Positions 47,269 to 58,015 of a stretch of DNA of 64,000 nucleotides are shown in pieces; positions within the stretch are counted from its first letter, which is position 1, and every line of letters starts with the position of its first letter. Position numbers and translations under genes: made by a program. A model generated the notes under the pieces. The model did no database searches. It worked only from the letters and a program-made list of their open reading frames with translations, and was not told the DNA's origin. Origin of the DNA: Hydractinia symbiolongicarpus (lineage: Eukaryota; Cnidaria; Hydrozoa; Anthoathecata; Hydractiniidae); assembly GCF_029227915.1 (NCBI RefSeq), contig NC_079878.1:26187501-26251500 (forward strand), given 5' to 3'.

Positions 47269-47744
47269 TTATGAAAAACAGTTTGGTTGAATTCGAAAGA
47301 AGGAGAAATTCTTTATGCAGAAAAGGATCTCAATAAACAGCCCTTATGCATGATCCGTATTCTGTGGCATGTTGTTGGACAGGTTTCAAGAGAGATATCC
47401 AGGGCTTCCCACCACGTTGTAAAAAAAGGTTTTTCTTACAACGTGGTGGAAAGTAGGTCTCTAATGTTTCCAATTCGAAATACCGTTTTTCGCATATAGT
47501 GAAAGGAGTCTTGGAAATTCCTTTACTATCATCTTATATCATAGTTGAAGAGAAACGAAAATATTTATATCAAATGAAAATCGTTACTGAAAGTAACTAC
47601 GTCGATCGATTTCTGTGTGATAGTTACGGTAGGAATGATCCTAAGACAATGATCTAAATGGATGATGGACATTTGAAGGATGAAAAAGAGGATGTGGATT
47701 TTGTGATTGACGATACCTGCGACGATGTAATTTTAATTGATTAA
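47269..47744 (+). pseudogene. Degraded transposon-end frame, third copy
   Basis: Counterpart of 40,745-41,219, with the same internal TAA and hairpin (47,409-47,449). Confidence 0.4.
47409..47449. repeat. Hairpin with 14-bp perfect arms, tandem copy
   Basis: Copy of the 40,884-40,924 hairpin. Confidence 0.8.
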
Positions 47745-48289
47745 CTTTATGTAACTGTTTATGTTCATGATGTGAAATAAGTAAGTTGAAGAACTACAGT
47801 TTTATTGATTTCCTGATTGCCTTATATATAATTTCCATGCACTATTTCTTTTTAAAAAAATAGAAAATCAATTTCTCGGACAGAAAAACTTTCGGCAGAC
47901 ATAAATTTCAGACGAAAAAATTTCCGGCCAAAAGAATCCGAAAGTTTTGTTCCCAATATAGGGTTACTAGAATTCAATTTTTTTTCTTTTTGGCTAATAA
48001 ACCTTTTCACCACCTTTTTTTGCCTTTTATGTAAGTTAGTAAAGTAAATAGTTCAATATATTTCGACGTATGTAGAAAAAAACGAAGAATTAGAATAAAA
48101 GTCGCCTATTATATTGTATACAAGGCTAATATGTTTTCTTCGTATATGATAACTTGTGGCACATCCTATAAAAAAGCATTGAAAGAAGGGAAGGAAAAAT
48201 AAAAAATACAGTGATATAGCTTTTATAAATCTCATAAATGTTATCCCAAACACCACTTATAATACAATACATTTTTTATTTTATGTCAT

Positions 48290-49406
48290 TTAATAGTATG
48301 GGCGGATGGCAACAACTTTTCCATAATGACAACGATGTGTTTTCTTGGCATAAACTGATTTTCCACAGATGGCATGGGTCGATTTGTTATAGCAAACGTT
48401 ACTGTAGCAAAATTGAGTCCACCGGTTGCACACACGTCGACCACCACAAACAAAGTATTTCTTCTTCAAGTAGCAAATTCCTTTGAAGCAAAATTGGCTT
48501 CCTTTGTTGCATACACGTCGGCCATTACAAACAAAGTACTTCGTTTTCAAGTAGCAGACGCCTTTGAAGCACAAGTGGGTCCATTTGTTGCACACACGTC
48601 GGCCATTACAGACAAAGTATTTGGTTTTCAAGTAGCAGACACCTTTGAAGCAGAATTGGGTCCATTTGTTGCACACACGCCGGCCATTACAGACAAAGTA
48701 TTTGGTTTTCAAGTAGCAGACACCTTTGAAGCAGAATTGGGTCCATTTGTTGCACACACGTCGACCATTGCAAAGAAAGTATTTGGTTTTCAAGTAGCAG
48801 ACACCTTTGAAGCAGAATTGCGTCCATTTGTTACACACACGTCGGCCATTACAGACAAAGTATTTGGTTTTCAAGTAGCAGACACCTTTGAAGCAGAATT
48901 GGGTCCATTTGTTGCACACACGTCGGCCATTACAGACGAAATACTTCTTCTTTAAATAACAGTTTCCTTTAAAGCAGAACTGACTGGCTTTGTGGCAGAC
49001 ACGTCGTTTTGCACAGAGATAATGCACTCGTTTGGAATAAACTCTGTATCGGAAGCAGAAATGTGTTCGAATGTCATAGATGACTTTTCCACAGAAGCTA
49101 TAGTATTTCTTCAAGTACAGTTTGCGATTATGGCAATAGTGTGTGTTTGGGTTGTATCGAACGTAGGCTCCACCTAAAATGTAATATTGCCTTGTGTTAG
49201 TTAAGCATAGATGTTCAATTCACATATTAATGTGAAACAAATATTTTGTGCAATATTACTAAGTTGAAAGAAAACTTACAGTAAGGTAAGTAAGACGGAT
49301 CTTGTTCTTCAGTTACTTCAACATCATTCAATTCTTCTTGTGTTGCTTCTTCAGCAAGTGCAAATGCACACACACCGCAAAGGAGAAAGAATCCTAAGAA
49401 CTTCAT
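48290..49406 (-). CDS. Galaxin-like secreted Cys/Tyr-rich repeat protein, gene 5
   Basis: Exons 49,406-49,280 and 49,173-48,290 give 336 aa with seven modules. Product equals gene 4 except that it keeps the family CGKVIYDIRTHFC, so the mature cysteine total is even (38). It shares promoter, both introns and 3' flank with gene 4. AATAAA is at 48,280-48,275 on the minus strand. Divergent partner of gene 6, whose start is 5.3 kb to the right. Confidence 0.88.
48380..48946 (-). repeat. 81-bp coding tandem repeat, 7 units (gene 5)
   Basis: Unit order and sequence as in gene 4. Confidence 0.95.
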
Positions 49407-49502
49407 ATCTAAAAAGATTGCAGATATGGTTAGCAGGGATAGTCAAATTATATATAATGATATATTTAAAAAAAAACAAGTTGATAAAAATTTGTTATTT
49501 AC

Positions 49503-49572
49503 CTGAGTTATTGCTTTGTCTATTAGCGTTGAATAGCTTGTGAAAAATTATAATTCTTGTTGCACTTTTATA
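49503..49572 (-). promoter_or_regulatory. Core promoter and non-coding exon 1 of gene 5
   Basis: TATAAAAG at 49,572-49,565 on the minus strand; donor at 49,502; identical to gene 4. Confidence 0.7.
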
Positions 49573-51456
49573 CATTTTTGGGGCAGTTTAAAAAGTGTGT
49601 ACATTTTATAATTACTTCTATTATGGGGGACGTATGTTTATTTTACATAATTAATGGTGTCATTAACTGAGATTAGGTCACCACAAACTGTTTGGTAACG
49701 CATGCAGTATTTTCACATCGTCATGCAACCTTTGAAAAAGAACTCAAAGAAATTAAGAAGGTATATACATTGTTGAAACAAATGTAATTTAAGGTGACTA
49801 TAGGAAAAATGGATATGGATTCTTCTTTCTTTAATGCTTGAGCCGATAGTTCAGATTAGAAATTACATTTAGTTTCCTTTTAATGATTTTTGTCTGAAAT
49901 CTTCGCGACAACAAGACACTTAAGTTGGGACTTTTTACGTTTTCTACTGTCGCTAAAAAGAATCTCAAGCTAAGGGATACTACGAAGTAGCAGAATGTTA
50001 AAACAATCGAGATACAACGGTACTTTTGTGAAAAAATAAAAGAAGGTGACCCTCTGATAAAATTTTAACTTGAGGTTAAACATTCGTGTTAGATAAAACT
50101 ACATTAACTTAATTTAGATGTCATAACAGGCTCTTGGGTAAAACATGGTATATTGAATTAGGCCCTATGAACTCAATAAAGGTTAATATCTCCAATATTT
50201 CAGAAAGGTTAGACAAGTCGCAGGCGTTTGTTTCGTTTGTAAAAAAATAACGACACCCTGTAATAATGTGCCCACGTAAATGTTAATTCCTGTATCAAAG
50301 AATACAGCAGTGTAGTACATTTTTAACTAATAATCACCAGAGCACATGGCCATTAAAACCGGAAGTGACGATGATCATGCTAAAACTCCTCGTTATCGAA
50401 TAACGAGAAAGACTCCCAATATATTTGTATATAGCCAGTAACATGGTTTAATGGGTTTTGAAACAGTTAATAGTATCTTAAGGAATTGTTTCATCACTTC
50501 ACTCTTTTTGAGAATTGACTATGATGTTTATCGTTTACCTTCAGTATTGCCTTGGCCCTATTAGAAAATGTTATGCGATGAAATATAACAATTCTTTAAA
50601 CTATTAAAAATTGGCGAAGCAAAAAAATGTATTTTGCGTTATACAGATATATGACAAGTATTTTCACATAAACTTAGTTGTCATAGCTATAGCTTCATTA
50701 ACGTCGACAAATTTCCTGCTAGTGTGGAACGCTTTTCTTCTGTCGCTGTGCAGTCGCTGATGTGAGAAACAAACAAACATAAAACGTATGTAAGTGTAAA
50801 ACATGTAAAAACATAAAGTGCGTAACATTCGGCCATGTGTATGGGAAGAAACTTCTGCAGTAAAATTTTGTTGTAGAAAAACTCTTGCAAATATTTCATC
50901 CGTAAATCACGTTAAAGTTGCTCAACCGTTAACGTTTTTTCCAGTGAAATATTCAATCGTTTTCAGAAACGGGGAGAGTAATATCGTCACTCCAAATTAC
51001 TAATATCGTGGTGCTTTTTTTGTATACAAGTCGTTAAGTTTTTAAGTTAAAAAAAACGAAGGTGTGCTTAAGCAGTTAAGTTTTAAAATGTACGACTCCT
51101 TAGAGAATGCATAAGGATCTCATTAACACCTTTATTGATGACAGAGAGTAATGGATAAAAAAGAACTATTTGATTAAAAACTTTGCATCAATTTCGATTT
51201 ACATTTTGAAAATCACCCGCCGTTATAATTTATTCCAAACGTTTTGAAGTGATATTGGTACCGCCAAAGATACTGAAATGTTTCTTTTCGTAGCACAAGA
51301 GTACAGTAGAGGATTTTTTTTTAAGTTTTGCTGAACTATTCCCATAGGATTCTTTTTAATGATCAACGTAGCTATATTTTTTTGATTGACTGACACAGGG
51401 AAAGTCATAATCCTGCTTCTTCAAACTGCTCAAGTATCAAGTCACAAACAAAACTT
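49573..51456. other. Upstream region of gene 5, no gene seen
   Basis: Same as 43,049-44,932; followed by unique sequence from GTATACTTCACACG. Confidence 0.65.
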
Positions 51457-51621
51457 GTATACTTCACACGACATGTCCTTGTGGTTTGTGCATCTCTGTA
51501 CTTACTACTTGTTTTTCTCTTCATGATATGATAAGTTGAAAAGAAATTCACCTTGCATTGAAAATGCAATGCACAAAGGAAAAGGATCTCAAGAAACGTC
51601 GCCCACTAAACTATCATATCG

Positions 51622-51745
51622 AAGAAATGGTGGTAGAGCGTACGCTTCCAGTGCGAGAGTTCTTGGGTTAAAACCCTGGCTGAGTCACGTCAGACACTAT
51701 AAAAGTGTGAATCTGTCCTTCCTGGTTAACGTTCAGCACGAACAG
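51622..51745 (+). mobile_element. tRNA-derived SINE relic
   Basis: GGTGGTAGAGCG followed by GCTTCCAGTGCGAGAG and a B-box-like GGGTTAAAACCC gives a tRNA-like head. The next 70 bp (ACTATAAAAGTGTGAATCTG and CCTTCCTGGTTAACGTTCAG) match, from memory, the body of a SINE type common in cnidarians. Absent from the related spacer between genes 2 and 3. Confidence 0.6.
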
Positions 51746-51853
51746 AGGATCGATATCTTAGGTGGTTGTCTAGTATATAGGGGAAACGAATTTAAATGAT
51801 AATAATAATAAACCTAAATAATATACACACTGAACACAATAGATAGATAGGGA

Positions 51854-51908
51854 CTATACGCCGATTAATGCTCCACCTTTGAAAGGTAGAGCATTAATCG
51901 GCCTATAG
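51854..51908. repeat. Long hairpin in the spacer of genes 5 and 6
   Basis: Outer arms CTATA/TATAG, inner 14-bp perfect arms GCCGATTAATGCTC / GAGCATTAATCGGC and a centre ACCTTTGAAAGGT form an almost continuous stem. It lies at the edge where similarity to 22.36 kb resumes. Confidence 0.8.
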
Positions 51909-54543
51909 CCTTTGAAAGCACCCTGTGTTTTTTAGTCAATCACCACAATTATTTTTTGACAAGTGTTCTATAAACACGTGCACAAATGACATGTCGAAAC
52001 CCTCCTTAATATTAAAACAACATTATTATGACTAATTTTTCTGTCTTTAGCAACTACTCGTGAAATTGTTACGAATAAAGTTATTGTTGTATTAACGAGT
52101 TAAAAGCAAAAATAACTCCCATAAGATACTTATCAGTCGTAATTGAGTGTCATTAATGAATTACCATTGCCCTTAACATCACGTAAAAAAGAAATTATGT
52201 TTTGAAAAAGATCCTTTCAAGAAACATTTTTTTTTTTTTGTATAATAACCGGAAAAATTTATGCAATTCTTTCTGTTTGATGTTTCGTAGGGAATACTGC
52301 CTGTAATCTTATATGATGCACCCTAGCAATGCTAAGTTAGGCAATATTTTCACTATATTGACCATCTTTGACCACCTTAAGTGAACTAATATTTGCGAGA
52401 TCAAAACTCTTTTTTGTTTTAGCGAGAACTAAATTTTATAGACGGGTTTTTATTTATTATATGGTAATAGACAATATTTTCAATATTTGAAGTCTGTCCT
52501 AAGAAATAAGGATGATTTCACATTATTTCACATGCTGAACGTATATACTTTTTTTTTTGGGACTAAACTTCAGTATATTACCCCTGCATAGCAAACCATG
52601 CTGCATAATTGGTATAAGGTTTATTACTTCAAAAAAGTGTACGTTAGCCTATGGGCTTATATCGTAATTAAAAATCAAGTTGTTTTCACATGCCTGTAGT
52701 AAATTTCCAGATGTTGCAGTTTTATCTTTTGTTAAAAAAATTGGACGAAAAGAAAAGAAGAAATATGAAAGCAGAAAATAAAGTCACGAAATTCTTGTTT
52801 TAGTCCCATTTATAAGCAGTATAAACTGTGTTTATACTGCCCTAAATTTTCCAGGGGACCGATATACTTTCTCTTTGAAAATTTCAATATCCAGACTGTT
52901 TTAGCAAAGAGTCAAAACATAACTATACTTTTTCGTTTCCTTAAAATTGGACTTCTTTTTGTTCTTTATGTTTTGAAAAGCGGAGTACTGTTTCCCCATC
53001 AACAACTTTTCTAGAGGAAAAAGTGTATTCCAAGTATTAAGTCCACAACTTTTTTCCTTATATCGTTTCTTAGCTGTTTCTACAAAATGACTGATATTGT
53101 GGCAATGCAATGCAAATGTATTTGGTATCTGAAAGGACCTCTGAATACTGTTCTCATTTATCTATTTTCTTTCCGGTCACGTCAAAATAATGATTTTCGT
53201 CATCTCTTTTAAGATATTTTTTTATCACAAATGTTTTTTTAATTAGCAATTATTTGTAATTAAATAGCACGTGCTTTGTTAACTGCTTTGCAAGGAAAAA
53301 AATTGTTCCTTATAGAAATATTCTCAAGTAAATTATAAAACAATCAAAAATTTGCTCCAATGAACTCCTGTGGGCTTTACGAAGATATAAGCGTCTTTAT
53401 GTTTTTGCTCTTGTTCTATAAAAACTTAAAAGAGATATGTTCAATGAAAGACTAATCTTGCGCTCTAAGGATGGGTGTTTAATTGGGTTGTGGGTTACTG
53501 GGGCTCTGGGCGCTTATTGAGAATACCTGAGCCCTTAGAATCCACACCAGATTTTTGAGGAATATTTAATTCTTCTTTCTACATGTTTTATATTTTTAAA
53601 TATATCTATTGATATCTCAAATTTGAGTTATGGCTAATAGACGGTATGTTTGTTTTTCGGCCTTGCAAAGTCACCAAATCACTTTGTACGGAGTCTAAGG
53701 GTGTAAATGTATTTACAACAAATGTTATCTTTTTTTTAATTATAATACTGTATATCCAAACTCTAAGTCGTAACAGCATAACGGCCAACTCATCGTTGTC
53801 TTCAATAAAACATATGTACGCCAGGCGCTTGTTGAAAATAACAATCTAAATGTGGGCGGTTAACGAGACACTGGGCGCATAATCCGCCATTTACGATATT
53901 ATTTCAACCAGGCCCAACTGTTTGAAAGAGGAGGAGGGGATGAAAATCTAGATTTGCACTTTAGAAAATCAATAGTCACTATTCAGAGAGTAATTTTACG
54001 ATTATATGTTATTCGTTTGTGGCTAACAGGATAATTCTAACTTGCATAATTTTAGACTCGACCCATGTTAGTTAAACATAACATTGATAACATGAATGAA
54101 ACCTTTGGAACCTAATTATTATTAGAAAAAGACCCTTTAGAAATCTCCTAGAACCTCTTTTCTTTATGCTTCATCACTTCTTAAAAGGCTCACTGTTTAA
54201 TTTTATTGTTGTTCAATTTAATCGTTAACTTTGAACTCACACAAAAAGTGATATTTTGCTTCTCTTGCATTTTTCAGAAGCTGCTCCAAGTGCAATATTA
54301 TTGCTGTAATCGTAAATTACAATCAAGAAATGACTCAAAGACCATTCATAGTAATACAGGACATGGTCACAAGATTTATTACAATGCGCTGAATAATCAC
54401 ATTTCACAACCACCCCACTAAATGAACAATAAAATTATCGTAAAAAGAAACTTAAGAATATATCATACGGTTAGCGTAGGCTTGACGAATTTATAATTAG
54501 CTCACTTGCAAAATAATTACCACGGTTAATTATCTTGGAACAG
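51909..54543. other. Upstream region of gene 6
   Basis: 51.9-53.28 kb is related to 22.36-23.83 kb. About 53.3-53.95 kb has no counterpart seen. 54.0-54.54 kb matches the gene 1 and gene 3 upstream region with frequent changes. The reading frame found there in genes 1 and 3 (547-750) is broken here, which argues that it is not coding. No gene supported. Confidence 0.65.
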
Positions 54544-54609
54544 CATAAAAGCAGGGGATACTTATTTTTTCCTCACAACACAATTTGGCTCAGACTGAGA
54601 AGCAATCAG
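54544..54609 (+). promoter_or_regulatory. Core promoter and non-coding exon 1 of gene 6
   Basis: CATAAAAG at 54,544-54,551 inside the same GGAACAGCATAAAAGCAGGGG context as genes 1 and 3; donor GTAATA at 54,610; acceptor TTTCGTTTAG ends 54,690. Confidence 0.7.
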
Positions 54610-54692
54610 GTAATACTTGCCTATTTCTTTTATTTCTGTTAACAATAAGCACACTAAGTGCGTGAAATTTTATAATACTATTTCGTTTAGAT

Positions 54693-55809
54693 ATGAAGTT
54701 GTTAGCGTTTTTTCTCGTTTGTGGTGTGTGTGCATTTGCACTTGCTGAAGAAGCAACACAAGAAGAAGTGAATGATGTTGAAGTAACTGAAGAACAAGAT
54801 CCGTCTTACTTACCTTACTGTAAGTTTTCTTTCGACTTAGTAATATTGCACAAAATATTTGTTTCACATTAATATGTGAATTGAACATCTATGCTTAACT
54901 AACACAAGGCAATATTAAATTTTAGGTGGAGCCTACATTCGATACAACCCAAACACACACTATTGCCATAATCGCAAACTGTACTTGAAGAAATACTATA
55001 GCTTCTGTGGAAAAGTCATCTATGACATTCGAACACATTTCTGCTTCCGATACAGAGTTTATTCCAAACGAGTGCATTATCTCTGTGCAAAACGACGTGT
55101 CTGCCACAAAGCCAGTCAGTTCTGCTTTAAAGGAAACTGTTATTTAAAGAAGAAGTATTTCGTTTGTAATGGCCGACGTGTGTGCAACAAATGGACCCAA
55201 TTCTGCTTCAAAGGTGTCTGCTACTTGAAAACCAAATACTTTGTCTGTCATGGCCGACGTGTGTGCAACAAATTGACCCAATTCTGCTTCAAAGGTGTCT
55301 GCTACTTGAAAACCAAATACTTTGTCTGTAATGGCCGGCGTGTGTGCAACAAATGGACCCAATTCTGCTTTAAAGGTGTCTGCTACTTGAAAACCAAATA
55401 CTTTGTCTGTAATGGCCGACGTGTGTGCAACAAATGGACCCAATTCTGCTTCAAAGGCGTCTGCTACTTGAAAACCAAATACGTTCTTTGCAATGGTCGA
55501 CGAGTGTGCAATAAATGGACCCAATTCTGCTTTAAAGGTGTCTGCTACTTGAAAACAAAGTACTTTGTTTGTAATGGCCGACGTGTATGCAACAAAGGAA
55601 GCCAATTCTGCTTCAAAGGAATCTGCTACTTGAAGAAGAAATACTTTGTTTGTGGTGGTCGACGTGTGTGCAACAGGTGGACTCAATTTTGCTACAGAAA
55701 CGTTTGCTATAACAAATCGACCCATGCAATCTGTGGAAAATCAGTTTATGCCAAGAGAACACATCGTTGTCATTATGGAAAAGTTGTTGCCATCCGCCCA
55801 TACTATTAA
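54693..55809 (+). CDS. Galaxin-like secreted Cys/Tyr-rich repeat protein, gene 6 (mosaic)
   Basis: Exons 54,693-54,819 and 54,926-55,809 give 336 aa, seven modules, 38 mature cysteines. The signal peptide begins MKLLAFFLVCGVC as in genes 1 and 3. From the acidic part onward (EVTEEQDPSYLPY, CCG and TCT codons), through intron 2 (which contains AAAATATTTGTTTCACATTA) and into the NKGSQFCFKGIC module, it matches genes 4 and 5 instead. The protein is therefore a junction of the two classes, with the switch inside exon 2. Unit 5 carries YVLCNGRRVC, and unit 2 carries HGRRVC with NKLTQFC; both are private changes. It faces gene 7 across 4.7 kb. Poly(A): no AATAAA right after the stop, only a weak AATGAA. 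Confidence 0.88.
55153..55719 (+). repeat. 81-bp coding tandem repeat, 7 units (gene 6)
   Basis: Seven 27-codon units. Same count as genes 4 and 5, but the THLC unit is absent and a YVLC unit sits before the GSQFC unit. Confidence 0.95.
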
Positions 55810-57479
55810 ATGACTTAAAATGAAAATGTATTGTATTATAAGTGGTGTTTGGGGTAACATTTATGAGATTTAAAAAACTATATCACTGTATTTTTTTCTC
55901 TTCCCTTGTATGCAATAATGCCGCTATCAATTTTCTAATGCTCTGTCATGCCACTAAATCATTAAAACTCATAATTTTGAACCTGTTCCCTTGACATGTG
56001 GTGCGACAATTGTTGGTTTAAGATGTTTAATTTATTTTTATATCATTTCTGATAACAATTAAAAGGGATTTTGGCTCTGGTGGCAGAAAATAAAATGTGA
56101 TTGGAAGAAAAATAAAGTATTCGTAAAAAAAATATACTAACACTGTATAGAAATTATTTTATGCAATAATTGTGTTTTTTAAAGAATGGCAACGTATATG
56201 ACTATGAAAACGGTTTGTAATACACCTATCTCTTTCAATCCGCAACTTGGCGCGGAAAAAAAGTTTTGTTTTGACGTCGTGTAAAATATCACAAAGTATT
56301 TTCGAGATTGAAAATATAGAAATCGTTGCCGGCTATGTGGCGATGTAGAACGCATGCGTACACACAGTTTTTAAAGATTTTTTTAGATTTTGGTGGTTAT
56401 ATCTTTTTTATTATTTTAAATTGTTTTTTTTTAGAAATTTTAAACAATCTACTGTAGTATTAAATTTTGAGACCCTCTTCCCCCATAATTGCAGCTAAAA
56501 TGATTTTCTACATAATCAATTGTAATCTTCTCAACATTAAAAAATTGAACGTAGGATGTTATGATAAAAATTAGGGATATTTCTTTCCGTAAAAACTTTT
56601 GCTACCCTCTTCAAATAGCTAATATTTATTTTACTCTGTTGTTTTTTACAAAATTTCATTTGCTTCTACCTTAAGTCGATTTATTTTTGCAACGATTAAT
56701 CTCGTGAAATTACTAGAAATGACCTCTTTGCTAAAATTGTTTGGAAAAAAAAAAGTTTTTCTCGATAAAGTTTTTTTTTCAACTCGAGCAAGTTCAATTA
56801 AAGGTTACCTAATTTCAATAAATAGGCCTAACAAATTACAATTGCGAAAAAAGGGACGGAGATTTGTGAAATAGTATCGCGAAAATAAGTTGACATGGGC
56901 CATAATAATCTCATAATTGATACGTGTTATACTTCATGGACTTTTTATATCTATTTTCGGTTAGGATATGATTGTTCCAATTAATTAAATCAATATGGCA
57001 GATTTATTTCAATTGGATTGAGCCCCAAGGGTCGTAGGTCAGGAGCGAGCTTCCAACAAGCCGGTTACATTTGACACGCCATATTGGCAATACGGTGGTC
57101 AAACCAACAGAGCACTTATGTTGTTGTTACTCTCTGAATTTTACATATCTATTATATTGTTTTATTGAATTTATAGCTAGCTAGATAGCTCTCTAATGGT
57201 GTATGTCTCCAGCAACCAATCAACTGACACAGACAAGTTTACATGGTAAAACCAGTTACACTATTTGTTTAATAGTAACTGAACTGGTGACATTGCAGTG
57301 AACATTAGCAGGATTTTAAACAAATTTTTGTCAACTAGCCGGGAGACCCTGCGTCGAAACTCATGGTCAAGCCGCAAGTAACTGTGTTACTCGGCGTTGA
57401 ACGTCTGGTGGAGAGCTTAATATGAGCCGTTAACTGTGTCACACATCTAAGTGGAGTGCTTTAGTAATTATTCTATTTT
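55810..57479. other. Intergenic DNA between genes 6 and 7, left part
   Basis: The first 130 bp are the gene 6 3' flank. The rest is A+T-rich with no supported frame. Some G+C-richer islands (57,040-57,110 and 57,340-57,425) look like SINE or MITE debris but could not be assigned. Confidence 0.55.
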
Positions 57480-58015
57480 AGTGCGGCCGAAAAAATAATT
57501 ATTTTGGACATGCCGCATTAATAGTTAGAGGAGATAAATTACCATCAAATCATCCACTCAAGACTGCACTATAATAAGAGGAAAATTTTTATCATTACCG
57601 CACTAAGTAATTATTTTTTGATAAATTTTTAATTCTTTTTTTTTTAATTATTTGTTTTTATTATTTAGGTTTTTTTTCTTTTTCTTCTCTTCTTCTTTCT
57701 GCTTTCTCTCCTTCTCAAACTTCTCCGGCTAGTCGCCAATACACGATTAACTTGGTGGAAAAGCTTACAACGTTATTTCATCCGACATGGAAATGGTAAA
57801 AGGATCCTTTGATGTCTGCAGTATTACAACCGCAGACAAAAACCAGGTCAACCCGCACTATAATTAGAGGAATTTTTGACCCTTCCCGCACTAAATAAGA
57901 GGAAAATTGAAAATTACCAACATTCCATTCACACTAATAATAAGAGGATAATATATTGTTTTAATTCTTAAAAAAGGCACTAATTAGAGGTCGCACTAAA
58001 TTAGAATAATTACGG
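57480..58015. repeat. Repeat rich in GCACTAATWAGAGG-type words
   Basis: Imperfect copies of GCACTA(A)TWA(T)TAGAGGA occur at least seven times: GCACTATAATAAGAGG, GCACTAAGTAATT, GCACTATAATTAGAGG, GCACTAAATAAGAGG, CACTAATAATAAGAGG, GCACTAATTAGAGG and GCACTAAATTAG. A GTGCGGCCGA start lies at 57,481. The arrangement resembles the subterminal repeats of a large DNA transposon. No coding part is present. Confidence 0.6.

Larger units (their letters stand above)
45607..47955 (-). mobile_element. Relic DDE transposon, third copy
   Basis: Copy of the 38,963-41,430 relic made by the tandem duplication. Without the templated insertion, but with a local GTTTCATGCCATGCTTGAT duplication near 46,430. Confidence 0.7.
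44933..51456. repeat. Tandem duplication, second unit (gene 5)
   Basis: Direct copy of 38,286-44,932, 6,524 bp against 6,647 bp. The length difference comes mainly from the 101-bp templated insertion in the first unit plus small indels near 46.2 and 46.43 kb. The half from gene 5 rightward is essentially identical to the first unit. Confidence 0.9.
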
